14,772 nt of DNA from an uncultured Ruminococcus sp. GTDB taxonomy: Bacteria; Bacillota; Clostridia; Oscillospirales; Ruminococcaceae. Positions 13,701 to 14,772 of this stretch are shown here, piece by piece. Location of the stretch: NCBI GenBank assembly GCA_937910385.1, contig CALEPT010000004.1:1-14772 (forward strand), in the 5' to 3' direction. The position numbers and the translations under genes are program-made. Position 1 is the stretch's first letter, and every line of letters begins with the position of its first letter. The notes under the pieces are model-generated. The model did no database searches, was not told where the DNA came from, and worked only from the letters and a program-made list of their open reading frames with translations.

Positions 13701-14772
13701 GAAACCTTCGCGGGTATCGGGATGTGTGGATTGATCAGGATGGACAGACTGTCTTCGATGGTGCCGTGAACCAGGCGCACGGCACCGATTTCAATGGCGC
13801 GGCAGGTGCCTGTGTTCAGGCCTGTCGTCTCAAAGTCGAGCACGACGATGGGCTCGTCAAAGGGACGATGGGCAGGATTGCGGACGATCACCGGATCGTC
13901 GATCAGATAGCCTTCGCAGCCGGGAATCAGCTTGATCCTGCCCTTGGCGGCCCGGAAAGCCGCCGGAAAGGACTGCAGCACCCCATGGTCCGTCACGGCG
14001 ATGGCCGGATGCCCCCACTTCACCGCCCGATCAATCAGGTCCCCTACCGGGGTCAGGGCGTCCATGGTGGACATGTTGGTATGCAGGTGCAGCTCCACAC
14101 GCTTGATCGGTGCATCATCGGTGCGGCGGTTCGGGGTATAGCTGTTGATCGCGGTCGGCTTGATGACAATATCGCGGTCGTAATCATCGTAGCTGACGGA
14201 GCCATAGATCAGCAGATTGGCACCCTTTTTGCAGTCACCGAGGGGGAAGTCCTTGAGCTTTTGCTCATCGAGAAAGAGCTTGACCAGCACGCTGCCGGTG
14301 TAGTCCGTGACCGGAAATGTCAGGAGCGTTTTGCCGTTTTTGAGCTGACGGGAATCCGGCTTGCCGAAGACCTCGACTGCGATTGCAAATTTCTTTGCGC
14401 TGCTTTCAAAGGTATTCTGCGCGGCGCTGACTGCCTGTGAAACCGGCACCGGCTTTTCCTTAATCAGTCTGCCGTAGAGCACGCCAAGCGATTTCTTATC
14501 GGGAATATCGGGTGCGACCGGCTGCACATCGGGCTGAATGCTGGAAAGTGAGGCAAATTCCAGTGCCTTGTCATTGTCCTCTGCTTTGGGTGTATAGATC
14601 GGCTCCGGAAGCTTATCCGATTCCTGTAACCCCTCCGGAAGGGTAATTCCGCAGACCGTACCATCCTTCTGATAGCTTGCCCAGCCGCTTCCGGTAATAT
14701 ATCCACGCACGATACACTCAATCGGAAGCATCTCCAGCTTCCGGCACATCATACTGTTGCCGTCGAACTGCG
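10790..14772 (-). CDS. polC: Chimeric PurC-PolC reading frame (DNA polymerase III PolC, N-terminal domain replaced; 5' partial)
   Basis: One frame open from the window edge to TGA at 10790; numbers count from the first ATG (14752). Residues 1-55 are PurC. From about 56 the frame is PolC, the Gram-positive replicative polymerase: linker (to 105), OB fold (about 118-205), PHP part 1 (HLHT 222-225, TDH 254-256), DEDDh proofreading exonuclease (D306, E308, D391, H444, D449), PHP part 2, GSRGSVGSS (763-771), zinc cysteines C791, C794, C817 and C820, catalytic D846 and D848 in PDIDLNFSGE, fingers, and the C-terminal beta-clamp motif QLSLF. All catalytic residues are present. PolC is normally about 1,430-1,450 residues; its first roughly 200, including its start, are missing. 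Base composition changes along the gene. It may be an assembly product, so function is uncertain. Confidence 0.85.
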   Translation of the reverse strand, partial: QFDGNSMMCRKLEMLPIECIVRGYITGSGWASYQKDGTVCGITLPEGLQESDKLPEPIYTPKAEDNDKALEFASLSSIQPDVQPVAPDIPDKKSLGVLYGRLIKEKPVPVSQAVSAAQNTFESSAKKFAIAVEVFGKPDSRQLKNGKTLLTFPVTDYTGSVLVKLFLDEQKLKDFPLGDCKKGANLLIYGSVSYDDYDRDIVIKPTAINSYTPNRRTDDAPIKRVELHLHTNMSTMDALTPVGDLIDRAVKWGHPAIAVTDHGVLQSFPAAFRAAKGRIKLIPGCEGYLIDDPVIVRNPAHRPFDEPIVVLDFETTGLNTGTCRAIEIGAVRLVHGTIEDSLSILINPHIPIPAKVSSLTGITDNMLADKEDAAAVFPKLLSFIGDAPIAAHNAAFDSAVMHAELQRLGLSWQGPILDTLAMARKLYPDMKTHKLGSLCRQLGVSLKNAHRAVHDATATAQCLAKMYEACAEKGMHHLDELDPGLPGGSIGESYHIILLARNQTGLVNLNRLVSISHLEYFRRRPHMPRKEIAKYRDGLIIGSACEAGELYRAILKRDPWEQIREIGSFYDYLEIQPVGNNAFLIREGQVPDEDALRDLNREIVRLGEELGKPVVATGDVHFLDPHNAINRAIIQAGMGYEDCDNQPPLYFKTTDEMLEEFSYLGPEKCHEVVIDNPRRIADMVEPLRLFPKHPKDEDTFQPLWEDAADNIQNMTWSMAKELYGDPLPDIVLKRLEKELKSIVGYGYCTLYKIAEKLVSKSLEDGYLVGSRGSVGSSLVARMCGITEVNALPPHYRCIYCHHGFFDVDKKKYHVGVDLPDRDCPICGRPLVKDGFDIPFEVFLGFEGDKVPDIDLNFSGEYQSHAHRYTEQLFGKSNVFKAGTISAVADKTAYGYVKKYCEDNGVTLNNAEMNRLAIGCTGIKRTTGQHPGGMVVVPSDYDVYDFTPVQHPADSADSEVITTHFDFNSLHDTILKLDELGHVVPTLYKHLEDLTGIKIKDVPTSDPDVIKMCTNCEVLGVTPADIYCKTGSLGIPEMGTGFTIQMLLDAKPTKFSDFLQISGLSHGTDVWLGNAKDLIDSGTCTISEVIGTRDSIMTYLLYKGVEPKMAFQIMEWTRKGKAPKQFTPEIIQMLLDHDVPQWYIDSCLKIKYMFPKAHAAAYVIAAIKLGWFKLHRPLEYYATYFSVRGEDFDAELAVRGKSAVRARIEEIAALGNDRTKKESDLYDILLITNEMLSRGYEFLPIDLMKSHAVDYLVEDGKLRIPFSAMSGVGENAAMGIYEAAQKGGFISVEEFQEMSGASKTTIDMLKSIGAFGELPDSAQLSLF
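12240..14130 (-). other. GC-rich segment inside polC (possible second source)
   Basis: By hand count, rows at 12901, 13081, 13501 and 14041 have 37-41 GC of 60. Rows at 11041, 11281, 12061 and 12121 on the C-terminal side have 24, 28, 30 and 27. Codons change too: GGG, CGG, CTG and GCC are frequent here, whereas GGA, AGA, CTT and GCA are more usual on both flanks. The edges are soft, near 12200-12420 and about 14080-14160. They fall near conserved coding blocks: the catalytic GDKVPDIDLNFSGEYQ region and the HLHT PHP motif. The frame is unbroken across both. Confidence 0.5.
14586..14772 (-). pseudogene. purC: PurC (SAICAR synthetase) fragment fused to polC
   Basis: The translation reads QFDGNSMMCRKLEMLPIECI, then VRGYITGSGWASYQKDG, and ends LPEPIYTP. 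This is the central ATP/CAIR-binding part of PurC, which makes SAICAR in purine synthesis. In clostridial PurC, YTP is followed by (S/A)TKAE and then a conserved GDHDENIS-type stretch. Here YTP is followed by KAEDNDKALEF, and the rest matches a PolC linker instead. Only about 61 residues of a roughly 240-290 residue enzyme are in view, and the C-terminal part is gone, so this copy cannot be active. Its N-terminal part lies outside the window. ATGs at 14752 and 14749 are internal Met codons of PurC, not likely starts. Confidence 0.85.

Noticed and set aside
13724..14440. 238-codon plus-strand open frame inside polC
   Set aside because: Antisense to the PHP and exonuclease domains in the GC-rich part, where long shadows are common.
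14747..14752. ATGs at 14752/14749 as the true start of the polymerase gene
   Set aside because: The codons before them continue PurC (QFDGNS) to the window edge, so these are internal Met residues.
1..14772. New defence island, toxin-antitoxin or CRISPR system
   Set aside because: No repeat array, nuclease, transposase, toxin or phage gene was found; the SdpI-like gene alone is not enough to claim a toxin-immunity system.

Overview
The window reads as DNA from a Gram-positive anaerobe of the Clostridia, most likely a Ruminococcus/Oscillospiraceae relative from a gut or rumen setting. This is inferred from a Bacillota-type PolC replicase, a short-form HisG paired with HisZ, Shine-Dalgarno sites before almost every gene, and mixed roughly 50% GC codon use. 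Every gene lies on the minus strand, so the biological order runs from high to low coordinates. No tRNA, rRNA, CRISPR array, insertion sequence or phage gene is visible. The largest gap between genes is 111 bases.

Region 1 (14772 to 10790) is one open frame that enters from outside the window. Its first 60 or so residues are a piece of PurC (SAICAR synthetase). It then runs in frame into DNA polymerase III PolC, from the linker before the OB fold to the C-terminal clamp-binding motif. PolC's own N-terminal domain and start are absent. The middle of the PolC part (about 12.25-14.1 kb) is clearly GC-richer than its flanks. The reading frame therefore looks like a mosaic of two or more sources, either an assembly chimera or a real recombinant.

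Region 2 (10789 to 10679) holds a strong sigma-A-type promoter directly after the polC stop, then a short leader with an inverted repeat.

Region 3 (10678 to 68) is a long, tightly packed histidine operon: hisZ-hisG-hisD-hisC-hisB-hisH-(lipoprotein)-(flavodoxin)-hisA-(78-aa orphan)-hisF-(cytidine-deaminase-like)-(GNAT)-(SdpI-like)-hisI-hisE. Most junctions overlap by 1-8 bases or are separated by under 60 bases. HisZG make PR-ATP, HisE and HisI hydrolyse and open it, HisA isomerises it, HisHF make imidazole-glycerol phosphate, and HisB, HisC and HisD carry it towards histidine. Only histidinol-phosphate phosphatase is missing. Six non-his genes are inserted in the second half of the operon, two of them clearly AT-rich.

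Region 4 (67 to 1) follows hisE and holds a perfect 27-base palindrome and a small GC hairpin.

The most unusual items are the PurC-PolC joint, the mosaic polC, and the six passenger genes, especially a lipoprotein with a thermolysin-propeptide-like domain that is translationally coupled to hisH. I see no clear new defence or mobile system.
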